This document shows positions 25,919-36,200 of a stretch of 64,000 nt of DNA, one piece after another (within the stretch, counting starts at the first letter, position 1; every line of letters starts with the position of its first letter). Source of the DNA: an uncultured Acidobacteriota bacterium. GTDB lineage: Bacteria; Acidobacteriota; UBA6911; RPQK01; JAJDTT01. Position numbers and translations under genes: made by a program. A model generated the notes under the pieces. The model was not told the DNA's origin, ran no database searches, and saw only the letters and a program-made list of their open reading frames with translations. The stretch covers positions 1-64,000 of the forward strand of contig CATOST010000021.1 in the NCBI GenBank assembly GCA_951812665.1, given 5' to 3'.

Positions 25919-28900
25919 ATGCTGGAAATCATCGCAACGGTGAGGCGGAAGCTCCTGGGGGAGCGGCTGCTCCGAGGCCTCGCCGTCGTGCTCCTGGCCA
26001 CCATCCTGGCTTCGATCCTCTTCAGCTACGTCCTAGCCCGGAACAATTTTTCCGAACCGGTCCTTTTCTGGGTCCGGCTGCTGGGTGGAGCGCTTCTGGT
26101 TCTCCTGCTGGCAGGCGGACTTCTGGCCCCGTTGCTGCGGCGCCGCTATTCCCCCGGCCGTCTGGCTCGCTTCCTGGAGGAACGGAATCCTCAACTGGAG
26201 CAAGGCCTCTCCACCGTGGTGGAGATCCGGGAGGGGCAGGCGCCGGCCGATCCCGAACTGCGGCGCCTGTTGGAGCGGGACGTGAGGCGGAAGCTGTTCC
26301 GCGTCTCGCAGCCTCGCTTCTACGATCCCCGACGCAGCCTCCTCTCCCTGCTGACGGGCGCCGTCTCGGTGCTCCTCTTCGCCTACCTCTTCTTCGGGGG
26401 TCCCGAAGCTTACCGCTACAGTCTGGACCGCCTCTTCCTGGGCTGGACCGCGGACGGCACGCTTCCCCTCTACTCGATTCAGGTCACGCCCGGCAGCACC
26501 ACCGTCGCCAAGCACGCGGACGTGGAGGTCCGGGCCGTGCTGGCGGGTTTCGAGAGCCGGCGGGTGAGCCTTCTGGTCCGGTATGGGGAAGATCCCTCGT
26601 GGGAGGAGGTCCGGATGCGGCCCGACCCGGACTCGGGAGGGTTCGTCTTCCTCTTCTTCGACGTCCGCGATCCCATGGACTACTACGTGGAGGCGGACGG
26701 GATCCGGTCCGAGACCTACTCGCTTGAGGTCTCGGAGATTCCCCGGGTCAGTGCCCTTGAGCTCCGCCTGGTCTTTCCCCGCTACACCCGCCTGGACCCG
26801 GCCGTGCAGAAGGACGAGGGAGACATCGAGGCCCTGGTGGGGACCACCGCCCATTTTCGCATCGAGAGCGACCAACCCATCCGGGGAGCGCACCTGAAGC
26901 TGGAGGAGGGCGGCTCCATCGGGCTGGAAGCGGACGGCACCGGTGGCTATCGGGGCTCCTTCGAGATCCGCCGCAGCGACTATTACCGCATCCACCTCCA
27001 GAATCAGGAGGGGGTTTGGAACCCCGGGACCAACGAATACGTGATCCTGGCGGTGGAGGACCAGCCCCCCCGGATCGTCTTCAAGCAGCCCGGACGGGAC
27101 CGGCGGGTGAGCAACATCGAGGAGGTCTTCATGGAGCTCCAGGCGGGGGACGATCACGGGATTCGGAGCCTCTCGCTCCGCTACTCGGTCAACGGGGACA
27201 CGGAACCGGCGATCGAGCTGACGCCCGTGGCCGGCGCCGGCTCCTTCACCGTCGGCCACACCTTCTTCCTGGAGGAGCACGACCTGGTGCCGGGAGATTT
27301 CGTCTCCTATCACGCCCGCGCCTCGGACGCCGTCTCCCATTCGGATACGGACATCTTCTTCCTGGAGGTCCAGCCGTACGACCGCGAGTACTATCAGTCC
27401 CAGACCGGCGGCATCGGCCTTCCCGGCGGTGGATCCCAGGAGCTGGAGCTGTCCAAGCGCCAGAAGCAGATCATCATCGCCACCTTCAAGCTGCAGAAGG
27501 ACCGGTCCTCGACGCCGGCGGAGGAACTCAAGGAACAGAGCCAGACGGCGGCCCTGGTGCAGCAGCGCCTCCGGGAAGAGGTCCAGGTGATCACCGACCG
27601 GCTCGAGCGCCGCCAGGCAGCCGCGTCCGACGAGCGCTTCCAAAAGATGAGGGAACGGCTGAGCGAGGCCATGACCCACATGGAGCCGGCCCACGAGCGG
27701 CTCAACCAGGTGGAGCCGGAGCAGGCCCTGCCCCACGAGCAGAAGGCGTTCCGCCAGTTGCTCAGCGCCGAATCCCTGTTCAAGGAGATTCAGGTCTCCT
27801 TCGGCGAGGGCCAGGGCGCCGGCGGCGCCACCTCGGAGGAATTGGCCGACCTGGTGGACCTGGAACTGGACCGGACCAAGAACCAGTACGAGACCATTCG
27901 CCAGAACCAGCAGTTCCGCCAGGAACAGCAACTGGACGACGCCCTGGAGAAGTTGAAGGAACTGGCGCGGCGCCAGGAACAGGCGGTGGAGCGGTCGCGG
28001 CGCATGGCCGGCCGCGGGTCCGGCGCCGACCGGCTCACCGCCCAGCAGCTCCGGGAGGAGATCCAGCGGTTGACCCGCCAACTGGAACGGCTCTCCAGGC
28101 AGGAGCAACAGCGGGAGCTCTCCCAGGTCAGCAATCGGCTGCGGGAGGCGGCTCGGGACCTGGGACAGGGCGGAAACGGCCAGACGGGGGAACGGCAGCA
28201 CATGCATGCCGAACGCGCCCTGGAGCGATTGAAGGAAGCTCAGGAGGCGCTGGAGAAAACCCAGCAGGAGCAGATCTCGGAACGAATCCGGCAATTGTCC
28301 CAGGACTCCCGCCGCATGCTGCACCTGCAGGAACGGACGGTCGAGGGGATGGACGGGGTCGGACAACGGCTGAACCAAGGAAAGGTGGATCGGGAGACGA
28401 TTCGCCAGATCCGCAACCTGCTCCGTGAGAAGGGTGAACTCCAGCAGGAACTGTCCCGCGTGGAAGGGGAACTGCACCAGACCTCCAAGCGGACCGCATC
28501 ACGGGAACCTCAGGCATCGCGCCGTCTGAAGCAGGCCGGGAACAAGATCCGGGACGACCGACTTTCGGAAAAGATGCAGGAGGGCTCCGAGTTGCTGTCC
28601 CGGGGCTGGGTCGACTTGGCTCAGGACCGGGAGGACGGGGTGACCCAGGGGCTGCGGGAACTGGTGGAGAACATCGACGAGGCGGCACAGGCCCTGGGCC
28701 AGAAGGGGCCGCCCGGCGCCGAGGAGGGTCTGAAGCAGGCCGGGGAAGAGATCGCCGAACTGGTGGAGGGACTGGAGTCGCTGCGCCGCCGCCTCTCGCA
28801 GGCTGGGGCGGACGGGAAGGAGGATTCCGAGGGGAAGGAAGGTTCCGGAGAGGGCTCGGGGGAGGTGACCGGCGCCGAAGGATCCCAGGGTGAAGGAAAT

Positions 28901-29320
28901 CGAGGGTCCCGGCCCCAGGGTCAACCGGGGGACTCGCGGCAGGCCGGAAGCCGCGCCAACCTCTCCGGCATCGACCCACGCCAACTGAGACGGGAATGGC
29001 AGGAGCGGCTCCAGGAAGCCGAATCCATATCCCGCCTGCTCCGGGGGGAGCACTCTCTGGGGAGGGATGCGACGGCCCTGTCCCGGGAGATGCGCGAGCT
29101 GGCTCTGGAGCGGATTTTCTCCGACCCGGAGGAGATCGCGCGGCTCAAGTCGAAGATCGTCCACGGCTTCCAACAACTGGAGTTGGAGATCAACCGGGCC
29201 CTGGATCGGGAAGAGGAGAATCTCGTATGGCTGTTCCAGGAAGAGGAGGTTCCACCGGTTTTCCGCGAACGCGTCGAGGAATACTACCGGACGCTCTCCA
29301 ACGAACGCGGCTCTCGCTGA
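25919..29320 (+). CDS. DUF4175-like large membrane/coiled-coil protein
   Basis: 1133 residues. Three membrane segments lie in the first 160 residues (LLRGLAVVLLATILASILFS; VRLLGGALLVLLLAGGLLAP; LLTGAVSVLLFAYLFFGG). They are followed by beta-rich extracytoplasmic repeats (IQVTPGSTTVAKHADVEV; LELRLVFPRYTRLDPAV) to about residue 500, then several hundred residues of glutamine-rich, glutamate-rich coiled coil. A low-complexity Gly/Ser/Glu stretch precedes the C-terminal helical domain (LRREWQERLQEAESISRLLR). This is the DUF4175 layout of BatA-linked proteins. The start at ATG 25919 removes a low-complexity leader; an upstream frame is open. It overlaps the sialidase gene by one base. Confidence 0.8.
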   Translation: MLEIIATVRRKLLGERLLRGLAVVLLATILASILFSYVLARNNFSEPVLFWVRLLGGALLVLLLAGGLLAPLLRRRYSPGRLARFLEERNPQLEQGLSTVVEIREGQAPADPELRRLLERDVRRKLFRVSQPRFYDPRRSLLSLLTGAVSVLLFAYLFFGGPEAYRYSLDRLFLGWTADGTLPLYSIQVTPGSTTVAKHADVEVRAVLAGFESRRVSLLVRYGEDPSWEEVRMRPDPDSGGFVFLFFDVRDPMDYYVEADGIRSETYSLEVSEIPRVSALELRLVFPRYTRLDPAVQKDEGDIEALVGTTAHFRIESDQPIRGAHLKLEEGGSIGLEADGTGGYRGSFEIRRSDYYRIHLQNQEGVWNPGTNEYVILAVEDQPPRIVFKQPGRDRRVSNIEEVFMELQAGDDHGIRSLSLRYSVNGDTEPAIELTPVAGAGSFTVGHTFFLEEHDLVPGDFVSYHARASDAVSHSDTDIFFLEVQPYDREYYQSQTGGIGLPGGGSQELELSKRQKQIIIATFKLQKDRSSTPAEELKEQSQTAALVQQRLREEVQVITDRLERRQAAASDERFQKMRERLSEAMTHMEPAHERLNQVEPEQALPHEQKAFRQLLSAESLFKEIQVSFGEGQGAGGATSEELADLVDLELDRTKNQYETIRQNQQFRQEQQLDDALEKLKELARRQEQAVERSRRMAGRGSGADRLTAQQLREEIQRLTRQLERLSRQEQQRELSQVSNRLREAARDLGQGGNGQTGERQHMHAERALERLKEAQEALEKTQQEQISERIRQLSQDSRRMLHLQERTVEGMDGVGQRLNQGKVDRETIRQIRNLLREKGELQQELSRVEGELHQTSKRTASREPQASRRLKQAGNKIRDDRLSEKMQEGSELLSRGWVDLAQDREDGVTQGLRELVENIDEAAQALGQKGPPGAEEGLKQAGEEIAELVEGLESLRRRLSQAGADGKEDSEGKEGSGEGSGEVTGAEGSQGEGNRGSRPQGQPGDSRQAGSRANLSGIDPRQLRREWQERLQEAESISRLLRGEHSLGRDATALSREMRELALERIFSDPEEIARLKSKIVHGFQQLELEINRALDREEENLVWLFQEEEVPPVFRERVEEYYRTLSNERGSR

Positions 29321-30609
29321 TGCGCCCGGCGACTCCGATGACCGCTTCGCCGTCGCCGTTGAGACTTTCTCGCCGCCGGGCACTGGCCAATCTGGGTGGA
29401 GGAGCCGCGCTTGCCGCTCTCTCTCCACTGCTCTCCTGCACCCGGGGAGGAGGCCCGGGAGAGACCGGTTCCGAACGAATCCGGGTGCGGGAACGGGAGT
29501 CCGGAGCCCCCGGCCTGGAACTCATTCTGGGCCGGTCCAACGAGATCTTCCCGCGTCATTCGGAAGGGGATCTGGTCCAACTCCCCGACGGACGCCTGCT
29601 AGCGGTCTGGTCCCGTTTCTCGGGCGCCAGCGACCATGCCGAGTCCCAAATCGTGGGCCGCTACTCGGAAGATATGGGACATAGTTGGGGACCGATTCAC
29701 CCGGTGGCCTCCCTCTCCGAGCCGGAGCACACGGCCAACTCGAACCTCATGAGCGCCAGCCTTTTGCGCCTCTCCGGCTCCGGAGAGATCCATCTGTTCT
29801 ACATGGGCAAAGAGGAGACGGAGCCGGAGAACAAGGCCTTTCACCGGAAGATCCGCAGCAGCCTCCACACCCGGGTTTCCCGGGACGGCGTCACCTTCTC
29901 CAAGCCGGTTCGGCTCTCGGACCGGGACCATTATTACGTCACCAACAATGCCCGGGCCCTGCAGCTCTCGACGGGCCGGATCCTGGTCCCCTCGGCCGTC
30001 GCCCTGGACCCGGGGAAGGAACTGGGCTGGGAGAAGCAGTCGGCCCTGGCGCACTATTCCGACGACGGCGGGAAGACCTGGACCCGGGGAGAGTCCTGCA
30101 CCCTGCGGATCGAGGACTATCCCGGCCACGAGTACTGGCAGATCACGCTTCAGGAACCGGGACTGGTGGAGCTGACGGACGGCCGGATTCTGATGGTGAA
30201 CCGGACCAAGCTCAACCATCCCTACAAGTGTTTCTCGAGCGATTCGGGAGTGTCCTGGAGCAATCCGGAGCCGATTCGGGAGATCGTCGCTCCCACCTCG
30301 CCCCAGACCTTCCTGCGCCTGCCCTCAGGGCGCCTGGCGATGATCTACAACAACAATCCCAAGGGAGCCAAAGCGAAATGGACCGAACGCCGGCCCCTGG
30401 CCTTCGCCGTCAGCGAGGACGAGGGGGCCAGCTTCCGGTACGCCAAGACGATCGAGGAGGTGGAGGGGCGCTGCTGGGCCTACCACGCGGTCCGGATCTA
30501 CGGTGAGAACGTCTACCTCCTCTACTACGAGTGGTACCAAGGGCACCCCACCTTTTTCTTCTGCGACGTGAAGCTGTCCATCATCCCGGTGGGCTGGTTC
30601 GAGAGCTGA
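29320..30609 (+). CDS. Exo-alpha-sialidase-like lipoprotein (BNR/Asp-box propeller)
   Basis: 429 residues (ATG 29320, overlapping the previous stop; ATG 29338 is an alternative). The N terminus has a twin-arginine-like SRRRALANLGGGAALAALSP and a lipobox LLSC at residues 37-40, so it is probably a Tat-exported lipoprotein. At least five Asp boxes are visible: YSEDMGHSWGP, VSRDGVTFSKP, YSDDGGKTWTRG, SSDSGVSWSNP and VSEDEGASFRY. This is a six-bladed sialidase-type fold. It might cleave glycans, but the catalytic Arg triad and Tyr/Glu pair cannot be assigned by eye. As the last gene of the BatA operon it is an unusual passenger. Confidence 0.82.
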   Translation: MRPATPMTASPSPLRLSRRRALANLGGGAALAALSPLLSCTRGGGPGETGSERIRVRERESGAPGLELILGRSNEIFPRHSEGDLVQLPDGRLLAVWSRFSGASDHAESQIVGRYSEDMGHSWGPIHPVASLSEPEHTANSNLMSASLLRLSGSGEIHLFYMGKEETEPENKAFHRKIRSSLHTRVSRDGVTFSKPVRLSDRDHYYVTNNARALQLSTGRILVPSAVALDPGKELGWEKQSALAHYSDDGGKTWTRGESCTLRIEDYPGHEYWQITLQEPGLVELTDGRILMVNRTKLNHPYKCFSSDSGVSWSNPEPIREIVAPTSPQTFLRLPSGRLAMIYNNNPKGAKAKWTERRPLAFAVSEDEGASFRYAKTIEEVEGRCWAYHAVRIYGENVYLLYYEWYQGHPTFFFCDVKLSIIPVGWFES

Positions 30610-30702
30610 TCACCGGTGGCGCGAAAGAGGTTACCCACGAGGCGTGCCCCTACGCCTGCCGCCCCGTCCCGCCGAGAAGGAACATCCGCACGAGGTCCGG
30701 TA

Positions 30703-30729
30703 GGAGGGGGGACTTTCCTGTCCCCCATT
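30703..30729. repeat. Dispersed hairpin repeat (GGGGGAC-TTTCCT-GTCCCCC)
   Basis: Perfect stem gggggac/gtccccc with loop tttcct, followed by attctt. It lies behind both convergent genes (sialidase and cinA). A short duplicate of the cinA 3' end (ggaacatccgcacgaggtcc) sits directly beside it at about 30677. Confidence 0.8.
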
Positions 30730-30738
30730 CTTAGTCCG

Positions 30739-31986
30739 TTACGCATCTCGTCCCGTGCCACCCAGAAGGAACATCCGCACCAGGTCCAGTGCATAAAGAC
30801 TCGTGCGGGTCCGGTCCGGCCGGCCGCGTCCGGCCATTCCGAAACGGCGAGTCTCTATTCGCCGCCCGTCGGTGACACAGAAGAACGATTGGCCCTTCGC
30901 CAAATTCCGGCTCCGATCCTCCGGGTCCGGAATCCCGTGCACCGCCAATCCCAAGTCGGCGTGGCAGACCGTCCGGAGGGCCCGCGACAGTTCCCGGGTC
31001 CGGAGCTTCGGTTCCGACACCGACGCGTCGGCACCCGCCGCCTCCAGGACCCGCCGGGCGGAATCGGAATCGCCGGCGATGACCCCTTCGGCAAAGCGAT
31101 CCGGATCGGCCAGCTGTAACCTCTCCGCCACCATCCCGCCGGTAATATCCTCGTAGACGGCGATTCGCAGATCGGCCCGCCGCAACAACTCTCCCACCGA
31201 GTGCTCCATGGATTCCTCATCGGCGCCGAACACATGGTGTCCCAACAGACTGCGGACCTCCTCCTCCACCGGGGCGATGAGTCGTGCGGCCGCCTCCTGA
31301 TCGCGGGCTTTGGCGGCGATTCTCACATCGACCTGGCCGGGGTGGGCCAAGACTCCCACGGTGGGATTGGTGGATTCGGTGATGAGATGACCGATCAGGT
31401 GATCCACGTGGCTCTCCCCCATGGCGGAGACCTTGAGGACACGATAGACGATGATGTGGTCCAGGCGAAAGCGTCTCCTGAGACGGGGAATCACCTCATG
31501 GTCGAAGAGCCACTTGAGCTCGTGGGGCACTCCCGGAAGGGCAATGACGACGCCGCGCGGGTCCTCCACGAGGAAAGCGGGCGCGGTGCCGTTAGGGTTG
31601 CGGACCGGCACGGCCCCCTGCGGGATGTCGGCCTGACGCTCGTTGTTGGCCGTCAGGACAAAACCCCGGTTGCGGAACCGCGTGTGGATCTCCTGCACCA
31701 GATCCGGGTCCCGGACCAGCGGCCGTCCCGTCACCCGGGCGATCACTTCCCGGGTCAGATCGTCACGGGTGGGACCCAGACCTCCGCCGGTGATCACGAT
31801 GTCGGACCGATCCAGGGCCTGCCCGATGACCTCCTCCATCCGGCCCGGATTGTCCCCCACCACGGTCTTGTAGTAGAGATCGACTCCCAGCCCCATCAGT
31901 CGATCGGCCATCCAGGCCGAGTTGGTATCGACGATCTGCCCCAAGAGCAGTTCTGAACCGATGGCAACGATCTCCGCGTTGGGCAT
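30739..31986 (-). CDS. cinA: CinA family protein (competence/damage-inducible), with weak amidase domain
   Basis: 415 residues from ATG 31986, preceded by aaggagat. The N-terminal molybdopterin-binding-like COG1058 domain is strong: AEIVAIGSELLLGQIVDTNS, then DIVITGGGLGPTRDDLTREV and IALPGVPHELKWLFDHEV. This part acts in ADP-ribose pyrophosphatase-type reactions in CinA proteins. The C-terminal part aligns with the nicotinamide-nucleotide amidase (PncC) domain, but the usual E-S-x-T-G-G motif reads YEDITGGMVAERL. The Ser thought to act in catalysis is therefore replaced by Asp, and the domain may be inactive. It is divergent from fitAB, and fragments of its 3' end recur at 39119. Confidence 0.88.
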   Translation of the reverse strand: MPNAEIVAIGSELLLGQIVDTNSAWMADRLMGLGVDLYYKTVVGDNPGRMEEVIGQALDRSDIVITGGGLGPTRDDLTREVIARVTGRPLVRDPDLVQEIHTRFRNRGFVLTANNERQADIPQGAVPVRNPNGTAPAFLVEDPRGVVIALPGVPHELKWLFDHEVIPRLRRRFRLDHIIVYRVLKVSAMGESHVDHLIGHLITESTNPTVGVLAHPGQVDVRIAAKARDQEAAARLIAPVEEEVRSLLGHHVFGADEESMEHSVGELLRRADLRIAVYEDITGGMVAERLQLADPDRFAEGVIAGDSDSARRVLEAAGADASVSEPKLRTRELSRALRTVCHADLGLAVHGIPDPEDRSRNLAKGQSFFCVTDGRRIETRRFGMAGRGRPDRTRTSLYALDLVRMFLLGGTGRDA

Positions 31987-32091
31987 GGGATCTCCTTCGG
32001 CGGCATCTTCCGGTATACCGGTGCCCACTGTCCAGAATCGATGCCCGGGGTCCGACGAGGATGGGACACTTGAGTGTGAGAGCAATGCTGG

Positions 32092-32115
32092 CAATGATAG
32101 CTTATGCTATCATTG
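32092..32115. promoter_or_regulatory. Perfect operator palindrome upstream of fitAB
   Basis: The sequence caatgatagc-ttat-gctatcattg is a perfect 10-bp inverted repeat with a 4-bp spacer, 24 bp before the antitoxin start at 32140. Toxin-antitoxin operons of the FitAB/VapBC type are autoregulated by binding such palindromes, so this is the probable operator. It also lies in the shared spacer with cinA. Confidence 0.75.
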
Positions 32116-32139
32116 GCCTTGTAACCTGGAACATCGACA

Positions 32140-32368
32140 ATGGGCAGTTTAAGCGTCAGAAAACTCGATGACCACGTCATCGCTCGCCTGCGTATGCGCG
32201 CGGCGCGGCGTATCCATGGAGGAAGAAGTCCGTTCTATTCTGCGAACGGCGGTATCCTGCCCCGAGCGCTTGGGAGACTTGGCCACCGAGCTTTTCGGTC
32301 CGAACCACGGCGTCGATCTCGAGTTGCAGCCGCGTACGCCGCACAATCCACCGAAATTCCTCGAATGA
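32140..32368 (+). pseudogene. fitA: FitA-type antitoxin (ribbon-helix-helix), single frameshift
   Basis: The N-terminal ribbon-helix-helix part is MGSLSVRKLDDHVIARLRMR (start ATG 32140). The rest of the FitA family signature appears in another frame as GVSMEEEVRSILRTAV, then LGDLATELFG and the end PPKFLE at 32368. The frame must shift within the repetitive gcgcgcggcgcggcg around 32192-32206. As read, the first frame runs through into the toxin frame (which is the same phase) and would give an antitoxin-toxin run-on of 217 residues without the antitoxin C-terminal half. Either the antitoxin is lost, or the GC-rich repeat hides a sequencing slip. Confidence 0.72.
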
Positions 32369-32793
32369 TCGTACTGGACACCAACGTCGTCTCGGAGGTT
32401 ATGAAGACCGCGCCGTCGTCTCGCGTCCTCGGCTGGCTCAACAGTCGAACGACTTCGGATCTGTTCATAACCGCGATTACCGTCGGGGAGATCGAGTTCG
32501 GCCTCCAGTCGCTTCCGGCCGGTCCGCGGCGACGATTGCTGAGAAACCGGTTCGAGCAATTCACGGCCAGAGGCTTCGACGGGAGAGTGCTTGCTTTTGA
32601 CGAAACTGTGGCCCCTACGTACGGTGACATCATGGCGTCACGCCGGAAGATGGGTCGACCCATAAGCGTGCCCGATGGCCAGATCTCGGCCATTGCCCGA
32701 GTGAATGGCTTCATGATCGCTACGCGCAAGACAGCGGACTTCGAGGATTGCGGCTTGGATCTCTTGAATCCGTTCGCGACACGGGCACCGTAA
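32365..32793 (+). CDS. fitB: PIN-domain ribonuclease toxin (FitB/VapC family)
   Basis: 142-residue PIN-domain toxin, an Mg-dependent endoribonuclease. The acidic residues of the active site are all visible: Asp5 (MIVLDTNVVSE), Glu42 or Glu44 (TVGEIEFGL), Asp104 (ISVPDGQISA) and Asp125 (TRKTADFEDCG). Length and C terminus (DCGLDLLNPF) are typical for FitB. The ATG at 32365 overlaps the antitoxin stop (ATGA), the usual coupling for this pair. The toxin is intact although the antitoxin is frameshifted, which is an odd combination for a living cell. Confidence 0.9.
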   Translation: MIVLDTNVVSEVMKTAPSSRVLGWLNSRTTSDLFITAITVGEIEFGLQSLPAGPRRRLLRNRFEQFTARGFDGRVLAFDETVAPTYGDIMASRRKMGRPISVPDGQISAIARVNGFMIATRKTADFEDCGLDLLNPFATRAP

Positions 32794-32921
32794 CTGCCGC
32801 CGTTCGAGTCTGCCGGTGCGATGACCCGCTGGTGTCGGCCTGCCTTCCACCTGGATCACGCCATCTTGCTTGCGAGGGGCTGCTATACTGCCAGTCTTGA
32901 ACGACCGTTCCATCGACGGGA

Positions 32922-33010
32922 GCCGGAGTGGCGGAATTGGCAGACGCACCAGACTCAAAATCTGGCGGGTGGCAACACCCGTGGGGGTTCGACTCCCCCC
33001 TCCGGCACCA
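32922..33010 (+). tRNA. tRNA-Leu (anticodon CAA)
   Basis: A class II tRNA. The acceptor arms gccggag and ctccggc pair over seven bases, followed by the discriminator A and an encoded CCA at 33008-33010. The anticodon arm is ccaga-ctcaaaa-tctgg, giving CAA, and the long variable arm is cgggtggcaacacccg. The T arm is gggggttcgactccccc. All features agree with leucine. Confidence 0.96.
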
Positions 33011-33256
33011 TTTTTTCGGAGGGGCGTTGACTTCCTCTTCTTCTCTTGCTAAACAGGTTTTGATCGTCCTTGCATCCCAGCGCTACATGCGTGCTTAGGG
33101 CTTACGGAATATCCTCAGGACTCGAAATCCTTGTGAGCAACTGCGCCCAGCCGATATAAGCAAAATTCCGGCATGACCTGCAGTGAAGGCCGAGATCTGA
33201 GGCATCGTAGCGGACGAAGAAACCTCGTTTCCGCAATTCATTAAATGGGAGAGTTC

Positions 33257-36200
33257 ATGAGACCGAAAATCCACCTGTTTTCCTGCTTTCTACTGGTACT
33301 GATCCTCGGCTTCCATCTCGGTGGACCGGTTCAGGCGCAGCGCGCCCAGCAGGGCGCCGGGAACATCCAGGGGACCGTCACCGACGAATCGGGCGGCGTG
33401 ATCCCGGGTGTGGACGTGACCGCGCGCAACGTGGCCACCGGCATCGAGAGAATGTCGGTGAGCAACGACAGCGGTTACTACCTGATCCAGGCCCTCGGGA
33501 TCGGCGAATACGAGGTCACGGGCGGCCTGACCGGATTCAAGACCAAAACGGTCACGGGACAGCGAGTCACCTCGGACACGACCCGGACGGTCGACATCGT
33601 GCTCGAGGTCGGCGACGTGACCGAAACGGTCACCGTCGCGGGTACGGCGACACTGATCAAGACCACCGACACCACCGTTGCTCACGCCCAGGACTCGGAA
33701 GTGCTGGAAGTCCTTCCAGTCCACATGAGCTTCTTCGTCCGGCAGTCCATGGTGCTGATCAATACCCTTCCCGGCGTGATCTTCAAGCCCACCTGGGACG
33801 GGAACAAGGGGACCATCCACGGTGTGGGCGACAACGGGCCTCAACGGAACCCCCTCGGGTACAACACCGACGGCCACCAGAGCAGCATCAACTGGCATCA
33901 GGGGCTGCGCGACGAAACCGGACCGGCGCCCGAGCTGATCGAAGAGTTCCGCATCGAGACCAATCAGGATGCCGAGAAGGGTTTCAACTCCGGGGTGTCC
34001 GTCGAAATGATCACCAAGTCGGGAACCAACGAATTCCACGGGAGTGGTTTCCTGTTTCACCGCAACGACATCCTGGACGCCCGCCGCTGGACCGCTTCCG
34101 GGAAGGGCGATCAGATTCAGAACGAGTGGGGGTTCATTCTGGGAGGCCCCATCGTGAAGGACAAGGCCTTCTTCATGATGAACTACACCGGTTATGAGTG
34201 GTCCACGCAACCGTCCGGAAGGATCGGAACCGTCCAGACCGAGCTCATGCGAAGTGGCAATTTCAATGAGATCCTCGGTCCGTCCCTCGGGACCGACGTC
34301 ATGGGCCGGGAGGTCCGGGCCGGCATGATCTACGATCCCCTCACCACCCGCCCGGACGGGCAGGGGGGCTTCCTGCGGGATCCCTTTCCCAACAACACGA
34401 TTCCCGCCAGCCGCATCGGCGGCGTCGCCAAGCACCTCATGACCGCGTATCCGGGACCGAACAAAGGCGGACTGACCAACAACTATGAGGGTGAGGGTTC
34501 CGACACCTTCGACATCGACAAGGTCTATCTCAAGACCGACATCGAGCATGAAGACCACAAGGTCACCATCGGTTGGGAAGACACCCCAAATATGAAGCTG
34601 AGCTTCCTGTCGCCGGCCAACCGGCTGAACAGCGTCGCGGTCGAGAGCCGCGGCGTCCGGGTTCGGCTCAATCACCTTTGGACGGTGAACCCGTCTCTCC
34701 TCTTCAGCACCCGGCTCGGGATCAACCGGATCACCTACGGCGAGGGGAAACTGCCGCCCGCCTCGGACCATTGTCCGGGTGGTTGCGTCCAGGGTGCGTT
34801 GACCACCGCGATTCCCAGACTGAGGATCCAGAGCGCAATCGGAGGCGGCTTCGGTGACAACACCGACACGGCCTCACACTTCCAGTCGACGGTTCCCGTC
34901 TTCATGGACCTGTCCTGGACCAGCGGGAACCACAACGTGAAGGTCGGTGCCCAGCTCAGCATCTGGGCTGGGAGATTCCTCGTGGAAAACCACACGGCGG
35001 GCACCTACACCTTCCGCAACCGCACCAGCGGTCTACCCGGTTATCCTTCGACGGGTGACGGGTTCGCCTCCTTCCTCATGGGCGACGTGGACGAAGTCCT
35101 CCAGGAGACCGCCAGCGCCCGGAAGGTCACCAGCTATTCCTGGGCCTTCTACGTCCAGGACTCCTGGCGGACGACTCCGAAGCTGACCATCAACTACGGC
35201 CTCCGGTGGGAGATTCCCATACCCTTCCATGAGTCCTACCGGCGCTGGGGCCTCATGGACATCCACACTCCCAATCCGGAGGCGGGCGGCCTCCCGGGCG
35301 GTCTCACTTTCTACGGAGAGGGAGAGGGACGCAACGGCCGGGTCCGGGCCTTCAACGTCGGCTTCAGGAGTTTGGGGCCGCGGCTGGGTCTCGCCTACCA
35401 ATTGAACGACAAGACCGTGGCGCGAGGCTATTACGGGCTGATGTACTTCCCCCTGAACGGGGAAATGGGCAACGGCGCCGGCATGCCCAACCAGGGTTTC
35501 GGCGCCTCGGTGACGGCGACGACCCCGGACTTCGGTCTGACGCCGGCCCTCAATTGGGATCAGGGCATCAACATTCTGCCCACCAACCTTCCGTTCCTGA
35601 ACCCTTCCCTGATCAACGGCTCCTCGGTCGGTTTCGTGGACGTCAACGAGACCCAGCAGGGGACCGCCCAGAGGATGGGTCTGGCCATCGAGCGGGAGCT
35701 CCCCTGGGATATGGTGTTCACTGCCGAATACATCGGGCTGTTGGGCCACGGAGTCGTCGGCACCCAGATCGCCCGTTACAACCAACTGCCCCTGAGCTAT
35801 CTCTCTCTCGGCAACCTCCTGCTGCAGGACATCGATTCCCAGGCCGCCAGAGACGCCGGCTACACTCGCCCCTATCCGGGATTCACCGGAACCGTGGGAC
35901 AGTCCCAGCGGCGCTTTCCCCAGTACAACTGGGTGGCCCAGTTGAACTCCCACTCGGGTTACAACCTCTACCACTCGGCCATCCTGATTCTGCAGAAGCG
36001 GTTCTCCAGCGGGTTGAACTTCATGTTGTCGCACACCATTGCCAAATCGCTGACCTCGGGGGACGTCGCGGAGAGGGGCAGCTTCGCGCCGCGAGCCGGG
36101 TCATCCTTGCAGCATTGGGATACCTGGAGTTCCTCCAAGACAATTGTGCCATTCAACCGCTCCTGGGCGACCAAGGCGAGCTTTTCGTGGGAGTTGCCCT

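Noticed and set aside
32922..33010. tRNA-Leu as attachment site of an integrated element
   Set aside because: No repeat of the tRNA 3' end and no integrase gene found in the window.
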